Assembly: GCA_030597995.1 (NCBI GenBank)
Contig: JAUVQV010000002.1
Location: 1 to 16,211, forward strand
Reading direction: 5' to 3'
DNA length: 16,211 nt
DNA from: Candidatus Rokuibacteriota bacterium
Lineage (GTDB): Bacteria > JAUVQV01
Position numbers and translations under genes: made by a program. The notes beneath the pieces are model-generated. The model was not told the origin of the DNA, ran no database searches, and was given only the letters and a program-made list of their open reading frames with translations. Shown here piece by piece: positions 1-7,682 of the stretch. Numbering within the stretch: position 1 is the first letter of the stretch; each line of letters begins with the position of its first letter.

Positions 1-2
1 GG

Positions 3-518
3 ATGAGAAAACCGGTGGAGCCGAGACGTTCGGACAATTTGGAATATCTGGAAAAGGTGGTGACCATCAACCGGGTCGCCAAGGTCGTCAAGGGTGGCCG
101 GCGCTTCAGCTTCAGCGCTCTGGTGGTAGTGGGTGATGGAAAGGGCAAGGTCGGCTGGGGCATGGGAAAGGCCAAAGAAGTCCCCTCTGCGATCAAGAAA
201 GGCATCGAAAAAGCCAAAAAGGGCTTTCTGGCCGTTCCCCTTGCCGCCACGACCATTCCCCACCAGGTGATAGGCCGTTTTGGGGCCGGCCAGGTGTTAC
301 TCAAGCCCGCTTCACAGGGAACTGGAGTGATAGCCGGTGGAGCCGTCCGGGCAGTGATGGAGGCCTTGGGGGTTTCCGATATCCTGACCAAGTCCCTCGG
401 ATCGAGTAATCAGTTTAATGTGTTGAAAGCCTGCTTCGAGGGTCTGCGGAGCCTCCGTAGCGTAGAGGAAGTGGCGCGGATGAGAGATAAAAAACCAGAG
501 GATATTCTTGCCAAGTAG
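3..518 (+). CDS. rpsE: Ribosomal protein uS5 (S5)
   Basis: This is small-subunit protein S5, which sits at the mRNA entry side of the 30S subunit and contributes to decoding accuracy. The 171-residue product has the N-terminal RNA-binding half (about residues 18-85, with [16 protein letters not shown] and [21 protein letters not shown]) and the C-terminal fold with the family signature [19 protein letters not shown] near residues 102-120. It ends with the usual EDILAK-like tail. Length matches the family. The ATG lies two bases from the window edge, so its ribosome binding site is not visible and a slightly earlier start cannot be excluded. It is the first gene here of the spc operon and is followed directly by rplO, with no rpmD between them. 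Identification is by family similarity and is secure. Confidence 0.97.
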   Translation: MRKPVEPRRSDNLEYLEKVVTINRVAKVVKGGRRFSFSALVVVGDGKGKVGWGMGKAKEVPSAIKKGIEKAKKGFLAVPLAATTIPHQVIGRFGAGQVLLKPASQGTGVIAGGAVRAVMEALGVSDILTKSLGSSNQFNVLKACFEGLRSLRSVEEVARMRDKKPEDILAK

Positions 519-569
519 GATACCCTCACGGGGGGGGAGATGGTGAATCAAGAAGTAAAGAGCGAAACG

Positions 570-575
570 AAGGAG
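570..575 (+). promoter_or_regulatory. Shine-Dalgarno AAGGAG for rplO
   Basis: AAGGAG lies 9 nt before the ATG at 585 and favours that start over the in-frame ATG at 540. The earlier ATG directly abuts a G-rich run with no room for normal spacing. Confidence 0.7.
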
Positions 576-584
576 ACGGTCGAA

Positions 585-1031
585 ATGAGTCTCAGCCTCC
601 TCCGGCCGGTGCCGGGTACCAAAAAGCAACCCAAGAGAGTTGGCCGGGGAACCGGTTCAGGGCACGGCAAGACGAGTTGTCGGGGAGAGAAAGGACAGAA
701 TGCCCGCTCCGGTCCGGGGCTTCGTCCGGGTTTCGAGGGCGGGCAGATGCCTCTGGCCCGAAGATTGCCGAAGAGAGGGTTTCGAAATATCTTTCGGGTG
801 GCTTTCCAGGTGGTGAACGTCGGGCAGCTTCAGACCTTCGGTGCCGGAGAGCGGATAGACCCGGAGGTATTGCGGGGAAAAAGGTTGGTCCGTCGCCGCA
901 CGGCTCCCGTCAAGATTCTGGGAGTGGGGGAAATTGCCCATCCCCTGACGGTCCGGGTGCATGCCGTGAGTGGTTCTGCCCGGAAAAAGATAGAGGCTGC
1001 TGGCGGCCGGGTCGAACTCTTGGCAATTTGA
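585..1031 (+). CDS. rplO: Ribosomal protein uL15 (L15)
   Basis: Large-subunit protein L15 binds 23S rRNA and is needed for late 50S assembly. The 148-residue product starts MSLSLLRPVPGTKK and continues with the family signature KRVGRGTGSGHGKTSCRGEKGQ and the basic RNA-binding stretch. The C-terminal globular part includes GGRVELL. An in-frame ATG at 540 would add 15 residues, but the ATG at 585 has an AAGGAG at proper spacing and gives the typical L15 N-terminus. The gene follows rpsE after 66 nt. That gap is too small for rpmD, which normally sits there. secY follows 40 nt later in the same operon. The family assignment is clear; the start is likely but not proven. Confidence 0.96.
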   Translation: MSLSLLRPVPGTKKQPKRVGRGTGSGHGKTSCRGEKGQNARSGPGLRPGFEGGQMPLARRLPKRGFRNIFRVAFQVVNVGQLQTFGAGERIDPEVLRGKRLVRRRTAPVKILGVGEIAHPLTVRVHAVSGSARKKIEAAGGRVELLAI

Positions 1032-1071
1032 GAGTGCCGTCATTATGGACAGGGATTCATAGGGGTTACAC

Positions 1072-2358
1072 GTGATAGAGATTGCGCGAAATATCTATAA
1101 TATCCCGGAGCTCCGGAGACGCATCATCTTTACCTTCCTGATGCTGATAGTCTACCGGGTCGGAGCACACATACCCACGCCGGGAATCGATCTCCAGGCC
1201 TTGGATTCCTTTTTCGAAGCCGCCCGGGGCACCATGCTCGGTTTTTTCGACATGTTTTCGGGGGGGGCGCTCCGCCGCCTGACGATTTTCGCCCTCGGGA
1301 TCATGCCTTACATCAATGCCGCCATCATCCTGGAGCTCCTCAAAGTCGTCATTCCGCACCTGGAACGGCTGGCCAAAGAGGGAGAAGCGGGACGGAAAAA
1401 GCTGACTCAATACACCCGATACGGCACCATCGTGATCGCGATCGTTCAGGCCATGGGAATCTCCATAGGACTGGAGAGCATGCAGTCCCCCAGCGGGGAA
1501 GCGATCGTTCCCGTGCCGGGGATGCCTTTCCGCCTCTTGACTATTATCACTTTGACCTCCGGCACCGCATTTATCATGTGGCTGGGGGAGCAGATCACCG
1601 AGAGAGGCATCGGAAACGGTATCTCCTTGATCATCTTCGCCGGGATCGTGGTTCGAATGCCCCTGGCCATACTGAATACCTTCAGTCTCTACCGTGCCGG
1701 GGAGATCCCTCTTTTCCTGGTATTGTTCCTGTTGGTGATGATGGTCGCGGTTATCGCGCTGATTGTCTTCGCTGAAAGCGGACAGCGCAAGATCCCGGTG
1801 CAATATGCCAGGCGGGTAGTGGGGAGGAAGATGTACGGCGGGCAGAGCACATATATCCCTTTGAAAATAAACACCGCGGGGGTAATTCCGCCTATCTTCG
1901 CCTCCTCGATCATCATGTTTCCGGCTACCATCGCGCAGTTCAGTAATATCCCGTTCATGCAGGCGGTGTCGAATCTTCTCTCTCCCGGGGCCCTTTTGTA
2001 CGAGACGATCTATGTTTTCCTGATTGTGTTTTTCTGCTACTTCTACACCGCGGTGGTCTTCAATCCCAACGACCTGGCTGATAACCTGAAAAAATACGGG
2101 GGTTTCATCCCGGGAATACGTCCCGGCAAGAAGACCGCGGAGTACATAGACCGGGTCTTGACCAGGATAACTTTGGGGGGCGCGGTGTATGTCTCTGCGG
2201 TATGTGTCCTTCCGGATATCCTCATATCTCAATTGAATGTCCCCTTCTATTTCGGAGGTACGGCCCTCTTGATCGGGGTGGTGGTGGCAAAAGACACTGT
2301 GACCCAGATTGAGTCCCACCTCTTGACCCGGCACTACAAAGGATTCCTGAAGAAATAA
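1072..2358 (+). CDS. secY: Protein translocase channel subunit SecY
   Basis: SecY is the ten-helix inner-membrane channel of the Sec translocon, working with SecE, SecG and SecA or the ribosome. The 428-residue product has alternating hydrophobic segments over its length. Family motifs include [12 protein letters not shown] near the N-terminus, the [21 protein letters not shown] plug and helix region, [32 protein letters not shown] and the C-terminal [13 protein letters not shown]. The start is GTG, preceded by AGGGG at 1061-1065 with 6-nt spacing. It lies between rplO and adk, as in the classical spc operon. Its TAA stop directly abuts the adk ATG, which suggests coupled translation. The start codon is inferred from family length and spacing. 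Confidence 0.97.
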   Translation: MIEIARNIYNIPELRRRIIFTFLMLIVYRVGAHIPTPGIDLQALDSFFEAARGTMLGFFDMFSGGALRRLTIFALGIMPYINAAIILELLKVVIPHLERLAKEGEAGRKKLTQYTRYGTIVIAIVQAMGISIGLESMQSPSGEAIVPVPGMPFRLLTIITLTSGTAFIMWLGEQITERGIGNGISLIIFAGIVVRMPLAILNTFSLYRAGEIPLFLVLFLLVMMVAVIALIVFAESGQRKIPVQYARRVVGRKMYGGQSTYIPLKINTAGVIPPIFASSIIMFPATIAQFSNIPFMQAVSNLLSPGALLYETIYVFLIVFFCYFYTAVVFNPNDLADNLKKYGGFIPGIRPGKKTAEYIDRVLTRITLGGAVYVSAVCVLPDILISQLNVPFYFGGTALLIGVVVAKDTVTQIESHLLTRHYKGFLKK

Positions 2359-3018
2359 ATGAGCGAAGCCGTGAGGACGATACTCTTGGGACCGCCCGGA
2401 TCGGGAAAGGGAACTCAGGCTCAAATACTGGCCGAAAGGGTGGGGGTGCCGCAGATTGCTACCGGCGACATTCTTCGAGCGGCGGTTCAGGAGGGAACGC
2501 CGCTCGGTCGCGAGGCCAGGGATTACATGGACCGGGGAGCGCTCGTTCCCGACGAGGTGGTGATCGGAATCATCCGTGACCGGACGCAAAAACAGGATTG
2601 CAGCGCTGGATATATCCTTGACGGTTTCCCCCGGACCATCGCTCAGGCCGAGGCCCTGGATCAGATGCTGACCGAGGCCGGGGGAGAGATCGATTTCGTC
2701 GTCAGCCTCCTGGTCAACGAGGAGGAGCTGGTGCGGCGGCTGTCGGGTCGGAGGACCTGCCGGTCCTGCGGGGCCGGTTTCCACATCTACTCCAGGCCTC
2801 CCCAAAAAAGGAGGGTGTGCGATCTCTGCGGCGGCCCGCTCTATCAAAGGGATGACGACCGGGAAGAGACCATCCGTGAAAGGCTGCTCGTGTATCGGCG
2901 GCAAACTCAACCGCTCATTGAATACTACCGCGGGCGCGGTATTCTGAAAGAGTTGAACGGGTCGAGAGAGATCGGCGAGATCCAGGAGAAGATACTGGAG
3001 GCGGTCGGGGTTATTTAG
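2359..3018 (+). CDS. adk: Adenylate kinase with zinc-type LID
   Basis: Adenylate kinase converts ATP plus AMP into two ADP in the cytoplasm and balances adenylate energy charge. The 219-residue protein has the P-loop GPPGSGKGT at residues 11-19, the AMP-binding helix TGDILRAA, the GFPRT motif and a long LID. The LID carries four cysteines (C134, C137, C154, C157) in two CxxC pairs, the arrangement of zinc-stabilised adenylate kinases. Many enterobacterial enzymes replace these with a hydrogen-bond network. The ATG follows immediately after the secY stop and no strong Shine-Dalgarno is visible, so expression probably depends on coupling to secY. map follows 6 nt downstream. The assignment is secure; zinc binding is inferred from the cysteine pattern. 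Confidence 0.97.
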   Translation: MSEAVRTILLGPPGSGKGTQAQILAERVGVPQIATGDILRAAVQEGTPLGREARDYMDRGALVPDEVVIGIIRDRTQKQDCSAGYILDGFPRTIAQAEALDQMLTEAGGEIDFVVSLLVNEEELVRRLSGRRTCRSCGAGFHIYSRPPQKRRVCDLCGGPLYQRDDDREETIRERLLVYRRQTQPLIEYYRGRGILKELNGSREIGEIQEKILEAVGVI

Positions 3019-3024
3019 GAAAGG

Positions 3025-3774
3025 ATGATAGTCATAAAAACCCCAGAGGAGATAGAGAAAATGCGGCGGGCGAGCCGGGTGGTGGCGGAAACCCTCGAAG
3101 AGCTGCGGGCACGAGTGGCGCCCGGTGTGGCGACAATAGAGTTGGATCGGTTTGCCGAAAAGTTTCTGAGGAAGCGGGGGGTCGAACCTGGGTTCAAAGG
3201 GTACCGGGGTTATCCCAGCACCCTCTGTGTCTCACGAAACGAAGTGGTGGTGCACGGCATCCCCTCCAAGGAGGTACTGGAGGAAGGAGATATCATCAGC
3301 ATTGACCTGGGCGGAATTTGGGAAGGTTATTATGGTGATTCCGCTGCTACCTTCCCGGTGGGCGAAATCCCCCCCGAACGCCTGAGATTACTGCACGTTG
3401 CACGGGAAGCCTTGAGGCGGGGTGTGGAGCAGGCTCGGGTGGGCCGGAGATTATATGATGTTTCCTGGGCGATCCAGAGCTGTGCCGAAAAGGAAAATTT
3501 CAATGTCGTTCGTGATTTTGTCGGGCACGGAATCGGCCGGAATCTCCACGAGGATCCCCAAGTGCCGAATTTCGGGAAGCCGGGGTGCGGGCCCCGGCTC
3601 AAGGCCGGCATGGTTTTAGCCATCGAGCCAATGGTCAACGCCGGATCCTGGGAAGTTGAAGTTCAGAAAGATGGCTGGACGGTAATGACCCGGGACCGGA
3701 AGCCTTCGGCCCATTTCGAACACACCGTGGCCATACGCGAGTCGGGACCGGACGTCCTTACTCAATGGCCGTGA
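3025..3774 (+). CDS. map: Methionine aminopeptidase, type I
   Basis: This cytosolic dimetal peptidase removes the initiator methionine from nascent proteins. The 249-residue length is typical of the minimal type Ia enzyme without an N-terminal zinc-finger extension. The five metal ligands are all in place: D94 (in SIDLGG), D105 (in YGDSA), H168 (in [12 protein letters not shown]), E201 (in IEPM) and E232 (in HFEHT). The upstream family histidine occurs in VVHGIP. An AGGA in the adk stop region at 3017-3020 lies 4 nt before the ATG. The last bases overlap the ribosome binding site of infA. Placement between adk and infA is the standard spc/alpha order. Very secure. Confidence 0.97.
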   Translation: MIVIKTPEEIEKMRRASRVVAETLEELRARVAPGVATIELDRFAEKFLRKRGVEPGFKGYRGYPSTLCVSRNEVVVHGIPSKEVLEEGDIISIDLGGIWEGYYGDSAATFPVGEIPPERLRLLHVAREALRRGVEQARVGRRLYDVSWAIQSCAEKENFNVVRDFVGHGIGRNLHEDPQVPNFGKPGCGPRLKAGMVLAIEPMVNAGSWEVEVQKDGWTVMTRDRKPSAHFEHTVAIRESGPDVLTQWP

Positions 3775-3779
3775 GGAAG
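3773..3779 (+). promoter_or_regulatory. Shine-Dalgarno GAGGAAG for infA
   Basis: GAGGAAG overlaps the map stop codon and lies 9 nt before the ATG at 3789. That start gives the canonical 72-residue IF1. An in-frame ATG at 3765 is inside map and would add eight residues foreign to the family. Confidence 0.65.
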
Positions 3780-3788
3780 CGGGAGGGT

Positions 3789-4007
3789 ATGGCAAAGGAA
3801 GAACCGATTGAGGTCGAGGGCACCATTGTTGAACCGCTGCCCAATGCGATGTTCAGAGTGGAACTGGAAAATGGCCATCGGTTTCTGGCATATATCTCCG
3901 GCAAAATGCGTATGCACTATATCCGGATTCTCCCGGGGGACCGGGTGAAAGTCGAGCTTTCGCCCTACGATCTCAACCGCGGCCGGATTGTCTTTCGGTA
4001 CAAGTGA
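3789..4007 (+). CDS. infA: Translation initiation factor IF-1
   Basis: IF1 binds the ribosomal A site during initiation and helps IF2 and IF3 select the initiator tRNA. The predicted 72-residue OB-fold protein begins [20 protein letters not shown], followed by [35 protein letters not shown] and a final GRIVFRYK. Length and motif order match bacterial IF1 end to end. The start at 3789 is preferred over the in-frame ATG at 3765 because it restores exactly the family length and has a GAGGAAG at good spacing. The gene sits between map and rpmJ in the expected operon position. No oddities are seen. Confidence 0.97.
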   Translation: MAKEEPIEVEGTIVEPLPNAMFRVELENGHRFLAYISGKMRMHYIRILPGDRVKVELSPYDLNRGRIVFRYK

Positions 4008-4029
4008 GGCGGGCGGCGAGAGGGGAAAC

Positions 4030-4143
4030 ATGAAAGTTCGGTCGTCGGTAAAGAAGATTTGCGATAAGTGCAAAATTATCAGAAGGAAGGGAGTGGTCCG
4101 TGTAATATGTGTCAATCCCAAGCACAAGCAGCGCCAGGGGTGA
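4030..4143 (+). CDS. rpmJ: Ribosomal protein bL36 (L36), zinc form
   Basis: L36 is the smallest 50S protein and packs against 23S rRNA. The gene encodes 37 residues starting [15 protein letters not shown] and ending KHKQRQG. C11, C14, C27 and H32 form the CCCH zinc-ribbon ligand set, so this is the zinc-containing (C+) form rather than the zinc-free paralogue. An AGGGG ribosome binding site lies at 4021-4025, 4 nt before the ATG. It lies 22 nt after infA and 79 nt before rpsM, the usual spot linking the spc and alpha operons. Small size is normal for the family. Identity is secure. Confidence 0.96.
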   Translation: MKVRSSVKKICDKCKIIRRKGVVRVICVNPKHKQRQG

Positions 4144-4182
4144 ACCTCAGTCGGGTATCCGTGGGTTCTGGGAGCTAGAGGA

Positions 4183-4201
4183 GAGATGACAGGCAGCCGT
4201 T
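4183..4201 (+). promoter_or_regulatory. Candidate leader element upstream of rpsM
   Basis: This 19-nt stretch (GAGAT, 4 nt, GGCAGCCGTT) recurs upstream of rpsD at 5047-5065 with identical internal spacing, 15 of 19 bases matching. It ends 5 nt before the purine-rich ribosome binding site of rpsM. In E. coli, S4 represses the alpha operon by binding the rpsM leader, so an S4 or other r-protein target is conceivable. That role is inference only. Confidence 0.35.
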
Positions 4202-4222
4202 TCATGAAGGGGAGGGATTTCA

Positions 4223-4609
4223 GTGGCTCGAATTGCAGGTGTTGATTTGCCCCGGGAAAAGAGGGTTGAGGTCGCCCTGAGCTATATTTACGGGATCGGG
4301 TGTTCCACCTCAGAGAAGATCCTCAGCCAAGCAAACATCAGCCGGGACACACGGGTCAAGAATCTGACCGAAGAGGAAATCAGGCGGATCCGTAACGCCA
4401 TAGAACAGAATTGCAAGGTAGAGGGTGAGCTCCGAAAAGAGGTTTCCTTCAACATCAAGCGGCTGATGGATATCGGAAGCTACCGGGGCCTGAGGCACCG
4501 GCGCAGCCTCCCGGTGCGGGGGCAGAGAACACACACCAATGCCCGCACCCGTCGAGGGAAGAAAAGAATTGTCATCAAATCGAAAAAGTCCAGGCTGGCG
4601 AGAGGATGA
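4223..4609 (+). CDS. rpsM: Ribosomal protein uS13 (S13)
   Basis: S13 sits in the 30S head and contacts the P-site tRNA and the 50S subunit through intersubunit bridges. The 128-residue product starts [21 protein letters not shown]. It has the YGIG turn, the helix-two-turn-helix region, [28 protein letters not shown] and a basic tail. The start is GTG, placed 6 nt after AAGGGGAGGG (4207-4216). A nearby ATG at 4204 is out of frame. The 79-nt leader between rpmJ and rpsM is one of the longer gaps in the cluster and contains the element shared with rpsD. First gene of the alpha-operon block; secure. Confidence 0.97.
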   Translation: MARIAGVDLPREKRVEVALSYIYGIGCSTSEKILSQANISRDTRVKNLTEEEIRRIRNAIEQNCKVEGELRKEVSFNIKRLMDIGSYRGLRHRRSLPVRGQRTHTNARTRRGKKRIVIKSKKSRLARG

Positions 4610-4628
4610 ATAAGAGAGGACGGGTGGA

Positions 4629-5027
4629 ATGGCAAAAGAACGAGTGAAGAAAGCAGGCAAGAAGAAAAAAGAAAGGAAAAACGTTCCTCTGGGAGGGGCG
4701 CATGTAAAATCCACATTCAACAATACCATTATAACCATCACCGATCTCGAAGGCCGCGTGGTGTGCTGGTCGAGTTGCGGAGCGATGGGTTTTAAGGGTT
4801 CCAGGAAGGGGACACCATTTGCCGCCCAGCGGGCGGGAGAGGACACCGCCCGCAAGGCCAAGGAGCACGGTGTCAAGAAGGTAGAAGTCTATGTTAAGGG
4901 GCCGGGATCGGGGAGGGAGGCAGCCATTCGTTCGCTCCAGGCAGCGGGGTTGCAGATCAGTTTGATCAAGGACGTCACTCCTATCCCCCACAACGGTTGC
5001 CGGCCCCCGAAGAGGAGAAGAGTATGA
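4629..5027 (+). CDS. rpsK: Ribosomal protein uS11 (S11)
   Basis: S11 lies on the 30S platform, binds 16S rRNA and helps shape the mRNA exit channel near the Shine-Dalgarno helix. The 132-residue product has a lysine-rich N-terminus (residues 3-17), then [18 protein letters not shown], the [17 protein letters not shown] segment, [18 protein letters not shown] and the terminal [13 protein letters not shown]. All are diagnostic. The ATG follows AGAGAGGA at 4613-4620 with 8-nt spacing and comes 19 nt after rpsM. It is followed by a 51-nt leader ahead of rpsD. Length and motifs are typical, and the call is secure. Confidence 0.97.
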   Translation: MAKERVKKAGKKKKERKNVPLGGAHVKSTFNNTIITITDLEGRVVCWSSCGAMGFKGSRKGTPFAAQRAGEDTARKAKEHGVKKVEVYVKGPGSGREAAIRSLQAAGLQISLIKDVTPIPHNGCRPPKRRRV

Positions 5028-5046
5028 GAAATGGGGGAAAGCAATT

Positions 5047-5065
5047 GAGATTGAGGGCAGCCGTT
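5047..5065 (+). promoter_or_regulatory. Candidate leader element upstream of rpsD
   Basis: Second copy of the rpsM leader element: GAGAT, 4 nt, GGCAGCCGTT, ending 1 nt before the AAGGAGG of rpsD. Fifteen of nineteen bases match the copy at 4183-4201. Its position directly against the ribosome binding site would suit translational control. The function is not shown. Confidence 0.35.
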
Positions 5066-5066
5066 C

Positions 5067-5073
5067 AAGGAGG
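5067..5073 (+). promoter_or_regulatory. Shine-Dalgarno AAGGAGG for rpsD
   Basis: A perfect AAGGAGG lies 5 nt before a TTG codon. It fixes TTG 5079 as the start, giving the canonical S4 N-terminus [15 protein letters not shown]. Confidence 0.75.
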
Positions 5074-5078
5074 AACAA

Positions 5079-5705
5079 TTGGCTAGGTATCGCGATTCAG
5101 TATGCCGCCTCTGCCGCCGCGAGGCCATGAAACTGTTTTTAAAAGGAGAAAGGTGCTATAGCAGCAAATGCGCTATTGAGCGACGGGGCTATGCCCCCGG
5201 GCAGCACGGTCAGAGGCAGAGGAAGGTCTCGGATTACGGTGTGCGGTTGAGGGAAAAGCAGAAAGTAAAACGTATCTACGGTCTGATGGAAGTACAATTT
5301 AAAAATTACTTCTTTAAAGCCGAGAGGATGAAGGGAATAACGGGGGAAATTCTTATCCAGTTCTTAGAACGCCGGCTGGACAACGTCGTCTATCGGTGTG
5401 GATTTGCCGGTTCCAGGCAGGAGGCTCGACAGATGGTGCAGCACGGCCACTTCAAGGTGAACGGGAAGCGAGTCAACATCCCCTCTTATCAGATCAAGCA
5501 GAGCGACCAGGTACAGGTTTTGGAGCGCAGCCGGAAAATAACGTCTATAAAGGAAGCTGTTGAAGCAGCTGAGCACCGGGGAATACCATCCTGGCTGGAA
5601 CTCGAAAAGGATAAGCTGAGTGGCAGGGTAGTAGGGTTGCCCGGCAGGGAAGAGGCCGGGTTGCCGATTAAGGAACAGTTGATCGTGGAACTTTACTCTA
5701 AGTAG
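5079..5705 (+). CDS. rpsD: Ribosomal protein uS4 (S4), zinc form
   Basis: S4 is a primary 16S rRNA-binding protein that nucleates 30S assembly; in many bacteria it also represses its own operon. The 208-residue product begins [16 protein letters not shown]9, C12, C26 and C31 form the four-cysteine zinc site of the C+ form, followed by GYAPGQHG. The S4 RNA-binding domain spans roughly residues 95-160 ([40 protein letters not shown]). The start is TTG, supported by a perfect AAGGAGG at 5-nt spacing; the rare start codon may reduce or tune output. The gene sits between rpsK and rpoA in standard order. Secure identity. Confidence 0.97.
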   Translation: MARYRDSVCRLCRREAMKLFLKGERCYSSKCAIERRGYAPGQHGQRQRKVSDYGVRLREKQKVKRIYGLMEVQFKNYFFKAERMKGITGEILIQFLERRLDNVVYRCGFAGSRQEARQMVQHGHFKVNGKRVNIPSYQIKQSDQVQVLERSRKITSIKEAVEAAEHRGIPSWLELEKDKLSGRVVGLPGREEAGLPIKEQLIVELYSK

Positions 5706-5730
5706 ATTGGTGTTTCCAATGGGGTTAGAT

Positions 5731-6750
5731 ATGAAAATTGATGGCAGCAGTTTTACGAAACCGAAACGCCTGGAAATAGAGAAAGAAACACTTACTGGAA
5801 CATATGGCAAGTTTATTTCCGAGCCCTTTGAGCGGGGATACGGAACCACCATCGGAAATTCAATGAGAAGAGTTCTGCTCTCTTCCATACCGGGGTGGGC
5901 TGTTACCGACGTTCGGATCGATGGTGTGGATCTCGAGTTTACAGCCCTGCCCGGCGTCAAGGAGGACATTGCCGACATCATCTTGAGTATCAAACAGCTT
6001 CAGTTAAGGATTCACGGCGACAAACCCCGCACCGTTCGGCTGGAGGCCACGGGCCCCAGGGTCTTAACCGCAGGAGATATTAAAAGGGAGGCCCATGTCG
6101 ATGTCCTCAATCCGGATTTGCACATCGCTACCCTGAACAGCGATGGGAAACTCAAGATGGAGATGACTGTGAAGATGGGACGAGGGTATTGGCCGGCCGA
6201 GAGGAACAAGGAAGAAGAACAGCCTTTCGGTGTCATTCCCGTGGACGCCATCTTCTCGCCGATCCAGAGAGTAAACTACCATGTCGAGAATGTCCGAGTG
6301 GGGCAGGCAACGGACTACGACCGACTCATCATGGAAGTATGGACCAACGGCAGCATAAGCCCGGAGGATGCAATTGCCCACGCCGGGAGGATACTTCGTG
6401 ACCACCTTTCCATCTTCGTCGGAGCGGAGGAGGGTTTCGAGGCCGAGAGCGCCGATGAAGACCGATTGCGGGAGTCTCTCTTGAACAATCTTGATCGCGG
6501 CGTCAATGAGTTGGAACTCTCCGTCCGCGCTGCCAACTGCTTGAAGAATGTGGAACTTAAGACCATTCGGGATCTCGTTCAAAAGACCGAGGCCGAGATG
6601 CTCAAAACGAAGAATTTCGGTCGAAAGTCATTAAACGAGATAAAAGAATTGCTGGAGGAGATGGGCTTGCACCTGGGTATGAAGCTGGAAGAGTTGCAGC
6701 CGGAAAAGGGGAAAAGAGGGCGCCCTTCGGAGAGCCAACAGAAGGATTGA
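5731..6750 (+). CDS. rpoA: RNA polymerase alpha subunit
   Basis: The alpha dimer scaffolds assembly of beta and beta' and contacts UP elements and activators. The N-terminal domain (about residues 10-235) shows [35 protein letters not shown] and PGVKEDI. A linker leads to the C-terminal domain (about 255-320), with [11 protein letters not shown] and [18 protein letters not shown]266 and N269 correspond to the DNA-contacting R265 and N268 of E. coli. That near-identical numbering supports ATG 5731. Earlier in-frame starts exist at TTG 5707, GTG 5710 and ATG 5719, and none has a strong ribosome binding site; a weak GGGG at 5721-5724 precedes 5731. Starts near 5707 would nearly abut the rpsD stop. 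The identity is certain, the start less so. Confidence 0.95.
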   Translation: MKIDGSSFTKPKRLEIEKETLTGTYGKFISEPFERGYGTTIGNSMRRVLLSSIPGWAVTDVRIDGVDLEFTALPGVKEDIADIILSIKQLQLRIHGDKPRTVRLEATGPRVLTAGDIKREAHVDVLNPDLHIATLNSDGKLKMEMTVKMGRGYWPAERNKEEEQPFGVIPVDAIFSPIQRVNYHVENVRVGQATDYDRLIMEVWTNGSISPEDAIAHAGRILRDHLSIFVGAEEGFEAESADEDRLRESLLNNLDRGVNELELSVRAANCLKNVELKTIRDLVQKTEAEMLKTKNFGRKSLNEIKELLEEMGLHLGMKLEELQPEKGKRGRPSESQQKD

Positions 6751-6754
6751 GTGT

Positions 6755-7186
6755 ATGCGACACCGTAAAGAAAAGAGACCACTCGGGAGGACCACGAGCC
6801 ACCGCTGGGCCTTGTTACGGAACCTTGTGACCGCGCTGCTTGACCGGGAGAGGATCGAGACCACCATCGCCAAGGCCAAGGAACTTCGCCGGGTAGCGGA
6901 CCGCATGGTCACCCTGGGGAAGAAAGGGGACCTGGCGTCTCGGCGGCGGGCCTTGAGGATGGTGAGAAGCCAGCGGGTGGTCAAAAAGCTCTTTACCGAT
7001 ATAGCCCTGCGCTATGAGAACCGTCCCGGGGGGTATACCCGTATTTTCCACCTGGGACCCCGTCCCGGGGATGGAGCGAGTATGGCGTTAATTGAGCTCG
7101 TTGACCGTCCGAAAGTTCCGGTGGCGACAAAGAGCCGATCCAAAGTTCCCAAGCGCAAAGCGCAGTCCCCGGCACGTCAGAGTTAA
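6755..7186 (+). CDS. rplQ: Ribosomal protein bL17 (L17)
   Basis: L17 is a 50S protein near the peptide exit tunnel. The product has 143 residues. The core (about 1-117) is typical: [39 protein letters not shown], a central helix, [25 protein letters not shown]. The remaining ~26 residues are a Lys/Arg/Ser/Pro-rich basic tail beyond the minimal bacterial protein, as seen in several lineages. An AAGGA at 6742-6746, inside the end of rpoA, lies 8 nt before the ATG. The gene follows rpoA by 4 nt, as in the classical alpha operon, and is usually the last gene. Here khpA follows 50 nt later. Secure. Confidence 0.97.
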   Translation: MRHRKEKRPLGRTTSHRWALLRNLVTALLDRERIETTIAKAKELRRVADRMVTLGKKGDLASRRRALRMVRSQRVVKKLFTDIALRYENRPGGYTRIFHLGPRPGDGASMALIELVDRPKVPVATKSRSKVPKRKAQSPARQS

Positions 7187-7236
7187 GCCGAGACGAAAAG
7201 ACTCCCGCTTACTTGTTATTCCAAAAGGATGGAGAG

Positions 7237-7467
7237 ATGGTAGACTTGATCGAACGCATCGCCAAGGCCTTGGTTGACAAGCCGGAAGAAGTTCGGATCA
7301 GTGAGGTGAAGGGGGAAAGTACCATTGCCATTGAACTCCGAGTCGATAAAGAAGACCTCGGCAAGGTGATCGGCAAGAAGGGGCGCACCGCCGTTGCCAT
7401 GCGGACGATCTTAAACGCCGCCGGCGCCAAAATCGGAAAACGGTACGTTTTGGAAATCTTGGAATAA
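7237..7467 (+). CDS. khpA: KH-domain RNA-binding protein KhpA
   Basis: This 76-residue protein is a single small KH domain of the KhpA (YlqC/UPF0109) family. It begins [24 protein letters not shown] and carries the RNA-binding GxxG loop in [11 protein letters not shown] (residues about 47-57), then a final helix and strand ending VLEILE. Family members bind RNA; in Gram-positives KhpA pairs with KhpB/EloR and affects cell division and elongation. Whether a KhpB exists here cannot be seen. ATG 7237 is preceded by AAGGATGGAG (7225-7234) and gives the usual family length. khpA more often lies beside rpsP-rimM-trmD, so its place after rplQ is notable. It is probably the last gene of the alpha-operon transcript. 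Confidence 0.92.
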   Translation: MVDLIERIAKALVDKPEEVRISEVKGESTIAIELRVDKEDLGKVIGKKGRTAVAMRTILNAAGAKIGKRYVLEILE

Positions 7468-7500
7468 AAGGGAATTTTATAGGGCAGCTGTCAGGTACCC

Positions 7501-7682
7501 TAGCCCGGATTATTCATGAGCTACCCTGCTGCGCATCGTGATTGCCCGCAATCTCCCCGCGTTCTCCGCTCTTCTCTCCTCGACGTACTGTCAGTACGCC
7601 TCGGTCGCTCCTCCCGGAGAACGCAGAGATCTTACGGACCCTTACGACGCTCGCGACGGGCATTCATGAATAACCCGGGCTA
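7501..7682. repeat. 182-bp nested inverted repeat, MITE-like
   Basis: The ends (7501-7519 and 7664-7682) are 19-nt inverted repeats with one mismatch (TAGCCCGG-TTATTCATGA type). Inside are further paired arms: 7551-7555 with 7626-7630, 7559-7568 with 7615-7624 (GCGTTCTCCG, perfect), and a central 7584-7590/7592-7598 hairpin (CGTACTG-T-CAGTACG). Both ends terminate in TA, which would suit a TA-target element, but TA is part of the repeat itself. No coding potential is seen. There is no T-tract, so it is not a standard intrinsic terminator. A miniature transposable element or REP/BIME-like structured repeat is the best reading; multiple genomic copies would be needed to confirm it. Confidence 0.6.

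Noticed and set aside
540..584. Remnant rpmD upstream of rplO
   Set aside because: Only a few residues resemble the uL30 C-terminus over about 15 codons, too little to annotate a pseudogene.
677..1075. 132-codon frame within rplO
   Set aside because: It overlaps conserved rplO in another frame and resembles no protein family.
1066..2910. 614-codon open frame on the minus strand opposite secY and adk
   Set aside because: The translation is rich in His, Asp, Arg and Gly with no recognisable domain or membrane pattern. It is an antisense shadow of two well-conserved genes with GC-rich codon use.
7501..7682. Intrinsic terminator or CRISPR array
   Set aside because: There is no T-tract after any hairpin and no regularly spaced direct repeats; the structure is one long inverted repeat.
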